Assembly: GCA_030268105.1 (NCBI GenBank)
Contig: BSDZ01000087.1
Span: 97,255-161,254, forward strand
DNA length: 64,000 nucleotides
Reading direction: 5' to 3'
Origin: Volvox africanus
Taxonomy: Eukaryota > Chlorophyta > Chlorophyceae > Chlamydomonadales > Volvocaceae
The notes under the pieces were generated by a model. It had not been told where the DNA came from. It ran no database searches and saw only the letters and a list, made by a program, of their open reading frames with translations. The position numbers and the translations under genes were made by a program. Below, piece after piece: positions 10,923 to 20,145 of this stretch (within the stretch, counting starts at the first letter, position 1; the number at the start of each line of letters is the position of its first letter).

Positions 10923-12143
10923 CTAGGCTACGCCCATAGAGGCACGGCACCACTTGAACTTGGCTTCACCCAAGGCCTTCGTCATCACATCAGCCACCAT
11001 CTTCTCCGTAGGGCAGTACCTAAGCTCAACCTCCCCACTTGCGACCCGCTCTCTGACTAGATGATGCATCACATCAATATGCTTGGACCGCTGGGACGTC
11101 ATAGGGTTGTTGCTGATATTCATCGCCCCCTGGGAGTCCACCTTAATAATTGAGGGGGAGGTGCCGATCTTCAGATCGTCAGACAGCTTTGACAGCCAAA
11201 GGGCTTCTCTCACCGCACTGGAAAGAGCTTGATACTCTGCCTCCACTGATGATGCTGCCACGGTACGCTGCAGCTGGCTGCTCCAACTTATCGCAGTACC
11301 GTTCACTCGGAAAACATAGCCAGTTGTTGACCTGCGGGTAACTGTGTCTCCTGCCCAATCCGAATCACTGTAGCCATCCAGCTGCAGCCCTTGTCCGCCA
11401 GGAAACCGAAGACCCATCTCCCGAGTACCCGCCAGGTACCGCAGCACTCCCTTTGCCGCGCTCATTGCAGCGCGGGTAGGCTTAGCCATGGACCGGGAAA
11501 GCACACTCAGGGCATAGGCCAGGTCGGGACGTGTACTCACTGCAAGGTAGTTGAGTTCTCCCACCAGAGCTCGGTAAGGCGTTGGGTCCTCCAGCAGTTT
11601 GCCTTCATCATCAGTCACTGGGGCAGCCCTTGTACCCATTGCCAGAGGAGTTGCCCGATCTTTGGCATCCAGCATGTTGTGCCGCTCCAGAATCTGCTCA
11701 ATATAACGAGATTGACTCAACACAATATCGCCATCCTTCTTTCGACGAATATCCATGCCCAAAAACACTCGTGCCTCCCCTAGGTCCCGAATCTTGAAGC
11801 ACTGACCAATGGCCTCTTTCACCTTCCGCACCAATTCTAAATCATCTGAGGCCACACACGTATCATCCACATGAACCAATGCAACCACCACTCCCCTTTC
11901 ATCAACCTTCAGAAACATAGCCGGATCTGATTTAGACGGGAACAGCCCAATCTCGGCAAACTTCTCACACAACTTATCATACCAGCACCGTGGGGCCTGC
12001 TTTAGACCATAGATGGACTTATGCAGGTGACAGGCCAGGCCTGGAGTTTCCGACTCGTACCCCGGTGGCTGCTCCATCCAAAGATCCTCCTTCAGTTCTC
12101 CATTCAAGAACGCAGTCGTCACATCTAGCTGGTGAATGGGCAT
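10923..12143 (-). CDS. Copia reverse transcriptase / RNase H, downstream frame
   Basis: 406 codons from the first ATG, though the frame is open further upstream and this Met is internal to the domain. The RVT_2 region begins with QLDVTTAFLNGEL, where Asp7 is the first catalytic Asp. It continues through IYGLKQAPR and the HVDD box at 91-94, which takes the place of the usual YVDD, to FLGMDI. The Ty1-type RNase H follows from about 255, with YSDSDWAGD, SSVEAEY, VDSQGA and KHIDVMHH supplying the acidic and His residues. It ends 13 bp before the polypurine tract. It would normally be the C-terminal third of the Gag-Pol polyprotein but here lies in a different frame from the 980-codon part. The domain itself shows no stop. 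Confidence 0.93.
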   Translation of the reverse strand: MPIHQLDVTTAFLNGELKEDLWMEQPPGYESETPGLACHLHKSIYGLKQAPRCWYDKLCEKFAEIGLFPSKSDPAMFLKVDERGVVVALVHVDDTCVASDDLELVRKVKEAIGQCFKIRDLGEARVFLGMDIRRKKDGDIVLSQSRYIEQILERHNMLDAKDRATPLAMGTRAAPVTDDEGKLLEDPTPYRALVGELNYLAVSTRPDLAYALSVLSRSMAKPTRAAMSAAKGVLRYLAGTREMGLRFPGGQGLQLDGYSDSDWAGDTVTRRSTTGYVFRVNGTAISWSSQLQRTVAASSVEAEYQALSSAVREALWLSKLSDDLKIGTSPSIIKVDSQGAMNISNNPMTSQRSKHIDVMHHLVRERVASGEVELRYCPTEKMVADVMTKALGEAKFKWCRASMGVA

Positions 12144-12163
12144 TTTTCTAGCCGCTGCAACCG

Positions 12164-12190
12164 CTAAAAGGACTCGAAAAGATGAGCTAC
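12164..12190 (-). other. Frameshift and short deletion in reverse transcriptase
   Basis: After GVDY the upstream frame reads only [10 protein letters not shown] and stops at TAG (12164-12166). The downstream frame picks up with [11 protein letters not shown] just before the next ORF's Met. Compared with the usual Copia spacing between these two blocks, roughly 19 nucleotides are missing, an estimate from memory of the family. No canonical -1 slippery heptamer is present, so a disabling deletion is more likely than programmed frameshifting. Confidence 0.8.
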
Positions 12191-15106
12191 GGGACCATAA
12201 TCCACCCCCTCGCGCTGTACAAACCCTTTTGCGACCAAGCGCGCTTTAAACCGCTCAACACTACCATCTGGATTGTGTTTCACCTTATACACCCAGCGAC
12301 ATGGAATAAGCTTCGTGCCTGGCGGGGGTGTTTCTAAGGTCCAGGTTCCATTTGCCAACTGAGAGTTAATTTCGTCATCCATAGCCCTTTTCCACTCGCT
12401 GGCCTGCGCCCCAGACACCGCTTCAGCATAAGTGTTGGGCTCAGACACTTTGGTTGCGGCAGCCACATGGACCCGGCCGGCAACAGACCTAGGGTCCTCA
12501 CTGCGCCACCACTCGGACGGCCGTTTTCGATCACGGACAGGGTACCTAGACTCAAAATTGTTACTCGCACCGGCAGCACCCACAGAGGGGCCAGCACCGG
12601 ACGAACTCCCCGAGGGACCTGCGCCGGAAGCATCACCACCCCCTGTTGGTCCACCGCTGTTATCCCCTGAACCTCCTGCACCAGTAGAGGATCCGCCACC
12701 TTGGGTGTGAGGGGCCGGTTCCCACTCATCATTATCATCATCATCATCACTATCACTATCAGAATCAGGCGTACTGTCTACGGGGTTGCGCCAACTTACG
12801 GACTTCTTTGCACGACTAGCTTGCTGTGCTTTCTCACCGACATTCCGCTCATCAAAGGTGACATCAGAGTGCACCGACACTACATTGTCTGAAAAAAGGA
12901 TACGGTACTGGCCTGCATCGCCGTACCCAACCAGAACACCCTTGCGACTTACCGGATCTAATTTATTGCGCTTCTCCTTGGGGATATGGACATATGCCGT
13001 ACATCCAAACACACGCAGATGACTCACATCAGGATGTTCCCCTGAGAAAGCTTCATACGGGGTGCAGGGCCGACCGGACACAGGTGAAATATTCCGAAGG
13101 TAATTCGCCGTAGAGACAGCCTCAGCCCACATGCATTGGGGAAGTTGAGACTCAGCCAACAGAGCACGCATCTTCTCTAACAGAGTCCTATTCAAGCGCT
13201 CAGCAGCTCCATTCTGCTCGGGGGCATACCCCACCGTAGGCCCATGCCGAATCCCTTTCGTACGGAAAAACTCCTGCAGGGGACTGTTAATGAACTCACC
13301 CCCTTGATCAGACCGTACCTCCTTGACCCGAAAACCACTGTACGTCTCCAGCTGATTCACCATAGTCATCACCTTGTCCTTCACCGCTTCCTTGGTAGGT
13401 GTAAAGGCTACAGCCGAAAAACCAGTATAGTCATCCAACAAGACAGTTAGGTAGAGGGAACCCGTTGGTGTTCGCTCAGGCATCGGACCACAAACATCAA
13501 GATGAATAAGAGCTAGTGGTTGATCCACCTTATGCCCAGTTGATGGGAAGGGCCCTCGGCGCTGCCGTGACATCACACATGGCTCGCACACACCCGCATC
13601 TCCGGCTCCCTTCACCTGCTCCTTTGCAAAACGCACCCCTGACACCATGCCTTCACCCACCAACCTCTCAAGATTACCTAGGCCAAGGTGTCCATACCGG
13701 CGGTGCCACAAGTCCATTGATTCAGATGCAGACTTCCCATGAGCCACTCCACCAAAAGGCTGGGTGTATCTCAACCTGGAAGCAGACCTGGGAATCGAAA
13801 AACACGATAGGGCACACAGGTCGCCCAAGCGCTGGCCCGTCAGAATCTTCTCACCACCCTTGCGCATAGTGACTTGGCCATCCTCAAAGCAAACTGACCC
13901 ACCCTGCTTATCCAGGGCAGCAACTGACAGCACATTTGCAAAGCTGTCAGGAACAAGATACACCTCTTCCACCGTCACCCGTGCATGCATATTGACCCCG
14001 GGGATAAGCCTCAGAGTCCCTACCGCTGTGGGCCTGATGATCCCCCCGTTCACACTCAGGATCTCAAACTTTTCTGACTCCGCCAGCTCGCGGACGTCCA
14101 CTATCTGATCTGCATCATATGTCAGATGATGAGATGCACCAGAATCCAGGTACCAACCTTTCAGGCGGTCAGACCCAGATGCCACAAAGGCAAAGTTCCT
14201 CGGGCTAGCATTGCCCCTGTCGCCGGCACCGTCCACATGGTCGTGCCGGCCATAACCTCGGCGGTCGCTCCCCAAGCTGGGCCCGCCCGCGGCCTCTCCA
14301 TGGCCGCCCATTCTTGTGCGCTCCAGGCCGCCTGACCCATAACCGGGTCCTCTAGGCGCCGAGCTCCATGAGCCAGACCTCTGAGCCATCCTGGGGGCAG
14401 TGCACCCCCTCTCCAGATGCCCGGGCTTTCCACAGTTCCAGCACTGCAGTGGCTCCCGTGATCCGCCGCGGACGTGGCTTCCTCCACGTCGGGGCGCACT
14501 TCCTGTGGCTGAGCTTCCCCTACCCGCACTGACAAAAGCAGACGAGCTGGTAGAGGCCTCATGCATGCTCCCTACCCTAGCTTCGAACGCCAGCAGTTGT
14601 GCGGTTGCACTAGACAGCGTAAGCTCACCAGACTGTGTCGTCAAAATCGACACTATCACCTCATACTTCTGAGGTAGACCCGTCAGCATTGCATACGTCA
14701 TGTCTTGTTCACTGGTGGCCTGGCCCACCTTCAGCAGATCTGTGTGTAGCTCCCGCACTCTTGCAAGGTACACCGGCAGGGCCTCTCCCTTCTTCATTGC
14801 CAGCTTAGTATACTCCTGACGCAGCTGAGATCTGCGGGCATGGTTGTTGGCGGCAAAAATCGCAGCAAGGCCATCCCACGCCATTTTGGCGTTCGGCGAT
14901 GCCTTGATGACCGGCAGATGGCAGTCCTTCACATTCTTCACCAGCAGAGTCTTCACTCGCTCCGATGCAGCGACCTCTTCATCTGTAACCGGCTCAGTCA
15001 ACAGCGCCCTGTTCAAGTTATGCTCAGCACACAAGTTCTCAAACCGATAGGCCCATGTAGAGTAGTTGTTGAGATCGAGGGGTTCAGCCAACTTGTCCTT
15101 GCCCAT
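12164..15106 (-). CDS. Copia Gag-protease-integrase and start of reverse transcriptase
   Basis: 980 codons from an ATG 44 bp after the PBS. Gag of the Retrotran_gag_2/UBN2 type covers about 10-180 ([44 protein letters not shown]). The CCHC knuckle is [14 protein letters not shown] at 222-235. The protease has DSGASHH at 321-327. Gag_pre-integrase has His468, His473, Cys507 and Cys510. The integrase core has Asp537 (HLDVCGP), Asp600 (RSDQGGEF) and Glu636 (QNGAAER), a D,D-35-E triad. An acidic then Gly/Ser-rich linker covers 781-845. The reverse transcriptase N-terminus starts near 904 ([29 protein letters not shown]). All catalytic residues upstream of the break are present. The polyprotein stops early because of the frameshift near 12170. 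Confidence 0.95.
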   Translation of the reverse strand: MGKDKLAEPLDLNNYSTWAYRFENLCAEHNLNRALLTEPVTDEEVAASERVKTLLVKNVKDCHLPVIKASPNAKMAWDGLAAIFAANNHARRSQLRQEYTKLAMKKGEALPVYLARVRELHTDLLKVGQATSEQDMTYAMLTGLPQKYEVIVSILTTQSGELTLSSATAQLLAFEARVGSMHEASTSSSAFVSAGRGSSATGSAPRRGGSHVRGGSREPLQCWNCGKPGHLERGCTAPRMAQRSGSWSSAPRGPGYGSGGLERTRMGGHGEAAGGPSLGSDRRGYGRHDHVDGAGDRGNASPRNFAFVASGSDRLKGWYLDSGASHHLTYDADQIVDVRELAESEKFEILSVNGGIIRPTAVGTLRLIPGVNMHARVTVEEVYLVPDSFANVLSVAALDKQGGSVCFEDGQVTMRKGGEKILTGQRLGDLCALSCFSIPRSASRLRYTQPFGGVAHGKSASESMDLWHRRYGHLGLGNLERLVGEGMVSGVRFAKEQVKGAGDAGVCEPCVMSRQRRGPFPSTGHKVDQPLALIHLDVCGPMPERTPTGSLYLTVLLDDYTGFSAVAFTPTKEAVKDKVMTMVNQLETYSGFRVKEVRSDQGGEFINSPLQEFFRTKGIRHGPTVGYAPEQNGAAERLNRTLLEKMRALLAESQLPQCMWAEAVSTANYLRNISPVSGRPCTPYEAFSGEHPDVSHLRVFGCTAYVHIPKEKRNKLDPVSRKGVLVGYGDAGQYRILFSDNVVSVHSDVTFDERNVGEKAQQASRAKKSVSWRNPVDSTPDSDSDSDDDDDNDEWEPAPHTQGGGSSTGAGGSGDNSGGPTGGGDASGAGPSGSSSGAGPSVGAAGASNNFESRYPVRDRKRPSEWWRSEDPRSVAGRVHVAAATKVSEPNTYAEAVSGAQASEWKRAMDDEINSQLANGTWTLETPPPGTKLIPCRWVYKVKHNPDGSVERFKARLVAKGFVQREGVDYGPVAHLFESF
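12724..12768. repeat. Short ATC/TCA microsatellite in the integrase-RT linker
   Basis: A run of ATC-type triplets, imperfect at both ends, encodes the Asp/Ser stretch at residues 781-792. It is a likely length-variable site between copies of the element. Confidence 0.7.
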
Positions 15107-15138
15107 GTTGTTCTTGGTTCTCTCAGAGCGCCCAGGCA

Positions 15139-15150
15139 GGGCTCATAACC
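15139..15150 (-). other. Primer binding site of the Copia element
   Basis: GGGCTCATAACC on the plus strand directly abuts the 5' LTR. The genomic RNA would carry GGTTATGAGCCC. This matches an anticodon stem-loop containing CAT, as in initiator tRNA-Met, and not a tRNA 3' end (plant iMet sites start TGGTATCAGAGC). It therefore suggests priming by a tRNA 5' half, the mechanism known for Drosophila copia. The tRNA comparison is from memory. Confidence 0.75.
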
Positions 15151-15498
15151 TGTTAAAGAGATAAAGGAAGTATAAAGCTGCTATGAAGAATTACAGAGGT
15201 CAGAGGAGGTCAGATGTATAAGACACTAGACGATTGCTAGCTGTTGGGTGACTATTGCAGAGCTCAGGTACCCTTAAATACTAGTTCTGATGGCTTCTGA
15301 TCAACCACTCCCTGGAACACTGCAGTATGCAGCTCTCTACCATTGGGTAGTTGCCCAGCACCTACCACCAGCAACTTCCTACCACTTGGCGGCTGCTCAG
15401 CACCTATCACCTTGCACACTGCAACTGCCTGTCACAATTGCCGCCCTGCAACTGCTAGATCGGTAACTGTGACGGTTTGCACCGTCCACAACTTAACA
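15151..15498 (-). repeat. 5' LTR of the Copia element, 348 bp, full length
   Basis: TGTTAAGTTGTGG to CTTTAACA on the minus strand. It contains an imperfect tandem duplication of about 40 bp (plus-strand CTACCATTGGGTAGTTGCC.CAGCACCTACCACC and the next CTACCACTTGGCGGCTGCTCAGCACCTATCACC), part of which is missing from the 3' LTR. Confidence 0.95.
15274..15280 (-). promoter_or_regulatory. TATA-like sequence in the 5' LTR
   Basis: TATTTAA on the minus strand, about 219 bp into the LTR and 124 bp before its end, a plausible U3/R promoter position. It falls in the segment deleted from the 3' LTR. No transcription data support it. Confidence 0.4.
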
Positions 15499-15503
15499 GA
15501 CCC
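15499..15503. repeat. Target site duplication, right copy
   Basis: GACCC immediately after the right LTR, identical to the left copy. Confidence 0.96.
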
Positions 15504-15798
15504 TTCCATATCTCCTGTTCCATTCCTCCTTCGTTTGTTGTGTGTGCCCTGTTTGAGTCACACCCACAAACCCTCTTCTCATGTAATCTTGCAAGGCAAT
15601 TTCGCATCCCTGCTTGCACATGCCGTCCTCTCAGTGCTCTGATGGCTTGCATGGTTCATGCCTGTTTCTGGGCACCATAATTGTCCTGTTTGTGCCGGGC
15701 GAATGCAGTACTCGGGTCTTGGGGTCAATGCCTGATACCACCCCCTGCCGGACTGCTTTCTGTGAACCGCCTTGCCTAGCTTGTCCAACATTTTGATG
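15504..15798. repeat. Array unit U4, right part
   Basis: The 295 bp that complete U4 after the retrotransposon. They carry the rest of the second pre-integrase remnant and the first one. I see no variant here that separates type A from type B. Confidence 0.95.
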
Positions 15799-16641
15799 CT
15801 ATAATGATTTTGCTTCATCCACTGGCCTGGCGTGAGCCATGCCGACAAATCCGCACTCTTGCTTGATGGCGGATACCACTTCGCATTCCAACTTGTACAA
15901 ATATCCCTTCCGGCACCCCGACAGCACCACTCTGTCACATATGCACACGTACACCAATTGGTCCCCAAAACTAATTTTTCCTCCATTTTCGCCCAATGAT
16001 GCAACGGATATCACCTTTACGTAGCTGCTCGGTACCCTGTACACATTGTTAATTGTGACTGTGGCGTTCGGACGGCAAGACGGTGCCAATTTTAACGTGC
16101 CAATGGCTGTGGGTCGCATGACTCCTCCGTTCATGCTCATAATGTCAAACTTATCTCTCTCGTTGATTTTGACCACGTCTGTTAGATCCCGTTCATCATA
16201 AGTGATGTGGTGAGCTGCTCCTGAGTCCATGCACCATCCTTGCACCTTGCTGTGCTGTGACCCCACAAATGCATAGTTATCTGGGTGATCCATCCTGCGG
16301 CCTCCTGCATCACCACGTCGCCCTTGATTCCTTTCTTGTTCTGTCATTGGTCGACTTTTTGCAGTGTGATATTCGCTGTTACTTTGCATTTGCCTTCCCG
16401 CTGACCTTGGTGGCATGCTGCTGCTTGCAATGTTGCGTCTGTCACCTGTCCATTCATCTTCACGACGATGGTATTGCGACTGCTGTGAATTGAATTTGGA
16501 TCTCTCTTGAAACTCCGGCGGTGACCACGTTAAGGATGTGTCCCGCCATATTGGCCAACAAAACGAGCCCCTTTGTGGGTCACGCCCGAATATTTTGCCT
16601 TTCCAACCTGGAAATCGGCTACCGCCGAATCGCCTGTGCAC
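15799..16641 (-). pseudogene. Copia gag-protease remnant, U5 copy
   Basis: 280 codons. The first copy with the type B residues Phe27 and Arg33. Arg202 (AGG) occurs in no other unit and differs by one base from the Met202 form. Confidence 0.85.
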
Positions 16642-18520
16642 CCATTCACGCCTATATCCTCCACCACAATTGCTCTGTCAATTGCTCCACGCACCGCCTC
16701 GTCCTGTGCCCACAAACGCGACTGACTCGCTTTTCGGGTTTCCTACATCCATCCGCCTTTCGAACGCCAGCAATTGGGCGCTCACTCTTGTCTAAGTCAG
16801 CAAAGCGGCCGGCCCCTCACTGGAACGTATTACTTGCTCTGACAGTCTTTCATATACGAGAGTCGCTCACATTCCAACACCCCCCGTGAGTGACACTCCG
16901 TCGATTCTCACGATCTACCCCTTACTGCCTCGTCCCTGCAACCCTGCCCTGGTCCACAGCCAGCGGGAATCGGCAAGCCGCGTACTTGCGCTCGGGGCAC
17001 ATAACCTGTGAAAAGTCAGCAAAGCGCCCCTCCCTGGGCCGTATAACTAGCTCTGACATTCATTCATATATTAGTGTTGCTCACATTCCAACAACGCTTA
17101 ACCTGATGCTTTCAGAGTTGTAACTATCATTCCAAACCTATTTGTATGTCCTACCAGCAGGTTATCTCCCTCTCAGTTACTGGCTGACCTGCCTGCACCA
17201 TGTCCGTGAACATTTGTAAGGAATTTTCCTAACTTGCGCCAAATAGATCGGCAGCGCTTCGCCTTGTTCCATTTTCAACGCATATATCTCTGCAATAAGT
17301 TGTGAATTTCATGCATCACTATTGGCGGCAAAAAAAGCTCCGATCCTGTCCCAGCCTCCTTTTGCATTCACCGCAGCCAGGTGATAGTCCTGAACGTTTT
17401 CGAGCATTATGGTCTTGACTTTGTGTAAAAGCCAGCAAAGCCCCTCAATGGGCCGTATTACTTGCTCTGTCATTCATTCGTATATGAGTGTTGCTCTTAC
17501 TCGTGCGCTCGGGAATCATTCGTTCGTATATGAGTGCTCTTCACATTCCAACACCAATAGTCAAAAATTTGTATTACAAAAAGTGGAAATGATAAAAAAT
17601 AAATTAGAATATGATACAAAAATGCAATGAAACAAACAAGAGTGGCAAAATGTTCAAAGGCTTATTCAGCCGGCAGCATTATGATTTATGTACTGACGAA
17701 AATTTAAACATTCATCTAAAGAGCAATAATCATCGGCCAGATTGAAATCGTGTTATCACAAAAGAGTGCCCACATTTAAAACAAGCAACTCAAATGCATT
17801 GCAATGAGTAAAACACACAAAAGAGTCAATATGCTAAACAACAACTTCAAAACTTTGAAAAGCAGGGTAAATGATGAGAAGCAGTTTCACCATTACGATT
17901 TCTGTTTAGACGTTTAGACTTAAATTGTCATGTGAAGAAATAGTCATCGGCCATATGAAACTCCTTTAAATTGAGTATAAGCAACTGAAATGCAATGCAA
18001 TAAGAGAAATACACAAAAGAGAAGAACTTTAAAACGATGAAAAACTAAAAGGGTTATTGATAAAGCAATTGCACAAGCAGTTTTACATTTCACAGCTGGC
18101 TCACAGCAAGCCGGGGTGACAATGGGCGTTACCACACTTAGCAGACGTGGATGCCTTACTCGACTTCACGTTGATCCCCTTCAATCCATCCTTAATCAAT
18201 TCCTTCAAGCTTCCTACTTCGACCCTTCCATATCTCCTGTTCCATTCCTCCTTCGTTTGTTGTGTGTGCCCTGTTTGAGTCACACCCACAAACCCTCTTC
18301 TCATGTAATCTTTCAAGGCAATTTCGCATCCCTGCTTGCACATGCCGTCCTCTCAGTGCTCTGATGGCTTGCATGGTTCATGCCTGTTTCTGGGCACCAT
18401 AATTGTCCTGTTTGTGCCGGGCGAATGCAGTACTCGGGTCTTGGGGTCAATGCCTGATACCACCCCCTGCCGGACTGCTTTCTGTGAACCGCCTTGCCTA
18501 GCTTGTCCAACATTTTGATG
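15799..18520. repeat. Array unit U5 (first type B unit)
   Basis: 2722 bp. TRIM-like element at 16789-17093 with the 18-bp segment at 16962-16979; LTR-like sequence at 17424-17553; spacer at 17554-18100. It carries a private CCCTGTACAC variant (Arg202) in the protease remnant, closer to the left-arm GTACAC form than to that of U6. It also has a private TCTTTCAAGG change near 18311. Confidence 0.97.
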
Positions 18521-19363
18521 CTATAATGATTTTGCTTCATCCACTGGCCTGGCGTGAGCCATGCCGACAAATCCGCACTCTTGCTTGATGGCGGATACCA
18601 CTTCGCATTCCAACTTGTACAAATATCCCTTCCGGCACCCCGACAGCACCACTCTGTCACATATGCACACGTACACCAATTGGTCCCCAAAACTAATTTT
18701 TCCTCCATTTTCGCCCAATGATGCAACGGATATCACCTTTACGTAGCTGCTCGGTACCACGTAAACATTGTTAATTGTGACTGTGGCGTTCGGACGGCAA
18801 GACGGTGCCAATTTTAACGTGCCAATGGCTGTGGGTCGCATGACTCCTCCGTTCATGCTCATAATGTCAAACTTATCTCTCTCGTTGATTTTGACCACGT
18901 CTGTTAGATCCCGTTCATCATAAGTGATGTGGTGAGCTGCTCCTGAGTCCATGCACCATCCTTGCACCTTGCTGTGCTGTGACCCCACAAATGCATAGTT
19001 ATCTGGGTGATCCATCCTGCGGCCTCCTGCATCACCACGTCGCCCTTGATTCCTTTCTTGTTCTGTCATTGGTCGACTTTTTGCAGTGTGATATTCGCTG
19101 TTACTTTGCATTTGCCTTCCCGCTGACCTTGGTGGCATGCTGCTGCTTGCAATGTTGCGTCTGTCACCTGTCCATTCATCTTCACGACGATGGTATTGCG
19201 ACTGCTGTGAATTGAATTTGGATCTCTCTTGAAACTCCGGCGGTGACCACGTTAAGGATGTGTCCCGCCATATTGGCCAACAAAACGAGCCCCTTTGTGG
19301 GTCACGCCCGAATATTTTGCCTTTCCAACCTGGAAATCGGCTACCGCCGAATCGCCTGTGCAC
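18521..19363 (-). pseudogene. Copia gag-protease remnant, U6 copy (type B reference)
   Basis: 280 codons; Phe27, Arg33, Val202. The active-site Asp is residue 139 in DSGAAHH, and the family's flap-side block NGGVMRPTA lies at 171-179. The knuckle relic reads CWPIWR, with the second Cys, the His and the last Cys of CX2CX4HX4C gone. Reading on past the stop at the low-coordinate end reaches the first pre-integrase remnant. Upstream, the same frame continues at 19364 to a TGA at 19400-19402. Confidence 0.87.
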
Positions 19364-19510
19364 CCATTCACGCCTATATCCTCCACCACAATTGCTCTGT
19401 CAATTGCTCCACGCATCGCCTCGTCCTGTGCCCACAAACGCGACTGACTCGCTTTTCGGGTTTCCTACATCCATCCGCCTTTCGAACGCCAGCAATTGGG
19501 CGCTCACTCT
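19364..19510 (-). pseudogene. Copia gag middle remnant (U6)
   Basis: The minus-strand frame reads AQLLAFERRMDVG, then AFVGTGRGG, matching [12 protein letters not shown] and AFVSAGRGS of the full-length Gag at residues 169-198. It then hits a TGA at 19400-19402 before running into the protease frame. The higher-coordinate end is cut by the TRIM-like element. The same relic lies at offset 843-989 in every unit. Confidence 0.8.
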
Positions 19511-19601
19511 TGTCTAAGTCAGCAAAGCGGCCGGCCCCTCACTGGAACGTATTACTTGCTCTGACAGTCTTTCATATACGAGAGTCGCTCACATTCCAAC
19601 A
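19511..19601 (-). repeat. 3' LTR of the TRIM-like element (U6)
   Basis: 91 bp, TGTTGGAATG at one end and a TGTCTA/TAGACA end at the other. It contains a CGTATATGA TATA-like stretch. It aligns with the 5' LTR at 19729-19815 and with the LTR-like sequence at 20146-20275. Confidence 0.7.
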
Positions 19602-19607
19602 CCCCCC
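19602..19607 (-). other. Putative polypurine tract of the TRIM-like element (U6)
   Basis: Six G on the minus strand, immediately upstream of the 3' LTR start. This is the position and form expected for a plus-strand primer, and it parallels the G-run before the 3' LTR of the full-length Copia element. Confidence 0.6.
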
Positions 19608-19683
19608 GTGAGTGACACTCCGTCGATTCTCACGATCTACCCCTTACTGCCTCGTCCCTGCAACCCTGCCCTGGTCCACAGCC

Positions 19684-19701
19684 AGCGGGAATCGGCAAGC
19701 C
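19684..19701. other. 18-bp segment that separates type B from type A units (U6)
   Basis: AGCGGGAATCGGCAAGCC lies inside the TRIM-like element and follows another AGCC. Type A units keep one AGCC and lack the rest, as expected for a slippage or microhomology deletion. The reverse, an 18-bp gain, cannot be excluded. Confidence 0.85.
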
Positions 19702-19716
19702 GCGTACTTGCGCTCG

Positions 19717-19728
19717 GGGCACATAACC
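19717..19728 (-). other. Putative primer binding site of the TRIM-like element (U6)
   Basis: GGGCACATAACC on the plus strand abuts the 5' LTR. It differs by one base from GGGCTCATAACC at the same position in the full-length Copia element. Both resemble the anticodon arm of initiator tRNA-Met (CAT anticodon), as in the half-tRNA priming known for copia. Confidence 0.6.
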
Positions 19729-19815
19729 TGTGAAAAGTCAGCAAAGCGCCCCTCCCTGGGCCGTATAACTAGCTCTGACATTCATTCATATATTAGTGTT
19801 GCTCACATTCCAACA
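19729..19815 (-). repeat. 5' LTR of the TRIM-like element (U6)
   Basis: 87 bp, TGTTGGAATG to TTTTCACA on the minus strand, with a TAATATATGA TATA-like stretch. Confidence 0.7.
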
Positions 19816-20145
19816 ACGCTTAACCTGATGCTTTCAGAGTTGTAACTATCATTCCAAACCTATTTGTATGTCCTACCAGCAGGTTATCTCCCTCTCAGTT
19901 ACTGGCTGACCTGCCTGCACCATGTCCGTGAACATTTGTAAGGAATTTTCCTAACTTGCGCCAAATAGATCGGCAGCGCTTCGCCTTGTTCCATTTTCAA
20001 CGCATATATCTCTGCAATAAGTTGTGAATTTCATGCATCACTATTGGCGGCAAAAAAAGCTCCGATCCTGTCCCAGCCTCCTTTTGCATTCACCGCAGCC
20101 AGGTGATAGTCCTGAACGTTTTCGAGCATTATGGTCTTAACTTTG
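19816..20145 (-). pseudogene. Copia gag N-terminal remnant (U6)
   Basis: Minus-strand pieces in shifting frames follow residues 51-157 of the full-length Gag. They read VKTIMLENVQDYHL (against [14 protein letters not shown]), FFAANSDA (against IFAANNHA), EQGEALPIYLAQVRK (against [15 protein letters not shown]), a frameshift, then DMVQAGQPVTE, and finally RFGMIVTTL beside the TRIM-like element. Several stops and at least one frameshift are shared by all units, so they predate amplification. The first 50 or so residues of Gag are missing: an LTR-like sequence sits there instead. Confidence 0.82.

Larger units (their letters stand above)
10661..15498 (-). mobile_element. Ty1/Copia LTR retrotransposon, nearly complete, 4838 bp
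   Basis: Both ends are LTRs beginning TGTTAA and ending TTAACA on either strand, flanked by the duplication GACCC. The order on the minus strand is 5' LTR, PBS, Gag, zinc knuckle, protease, integrase, reverse transcriptase, RNase H, polypurine tract and 3' LTR. Integrase before reverse transcriptase is the Copia arrangement. Removing the element and one GACCC restores an uninterrupted array unit. It is the only copy in the window, so it inserted after the array was amplified. Defects are a deletion/frameshift in reverse transcriptase near 12170 and a 109-bp net deletion in the 3' LTR. Mobility would need proteins from another copy. Confidence 0.97.
19511..19815 (-). mobile_element. TRIM-like miniature LTR retroelement, type B reference copy (U6)
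   Basis: A 305-bp element with no coding capacity. On the minus strand it has an 87-bp 5' LTR starting TGTTGGAATGTGAG, a PBS GGTTATGTGCCC directly after it, about 100 bp of interior, a G-run (ACGGGGGG), and a 91-bp 3' LTR with the same start and the same GCTTTGCTGACTT near its end. The flanking pentamers ACTCT (19506-19510) and ACGCT (19816-19820) look like a target duplication with one mutation. It splits the gag remnant. These parts define a terminal-repeat retrotransposon in miniature. The LTRs differ by roughly a sixth by eye, so the copy is old. It is present at the same place in all units, so it predates amplification. A deletion derivative of the Copia relic's own family is the alternative. 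Confidence 0.72.

Noticed and set aside
12164..12190. Programmed ribosomal frameshift between the two halves of pol
   Set aside because: The break is inside the reverse transcriptase domain and not between Gag and Pol, conserved residues are missing, and no canonical slippery heptamer is seen.
15128..15150. A tRNA-Met gene fragment or gene next to the 5' LTR
   Set aside because: Only the anticodon-arm match is present. No acceptor or T-arm follows, and the position fits a primer binding site.
16521..16889. Plus-strand frame of 122 codons recurring in each unit (and 60-85 codon plus-strand frames)
   Set aside because: They lie opposite the gag/protease remnant and run across the TRIM LTR. 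They have no domain, and they recur only because the unit does.
18521..19363. Domesticated protease gene amplified for dosage
   Set aside because: No ATG near the start, a dead zinc knuckle, mostly replacement variants and no recognisable promoter of its own; nothing supports function.
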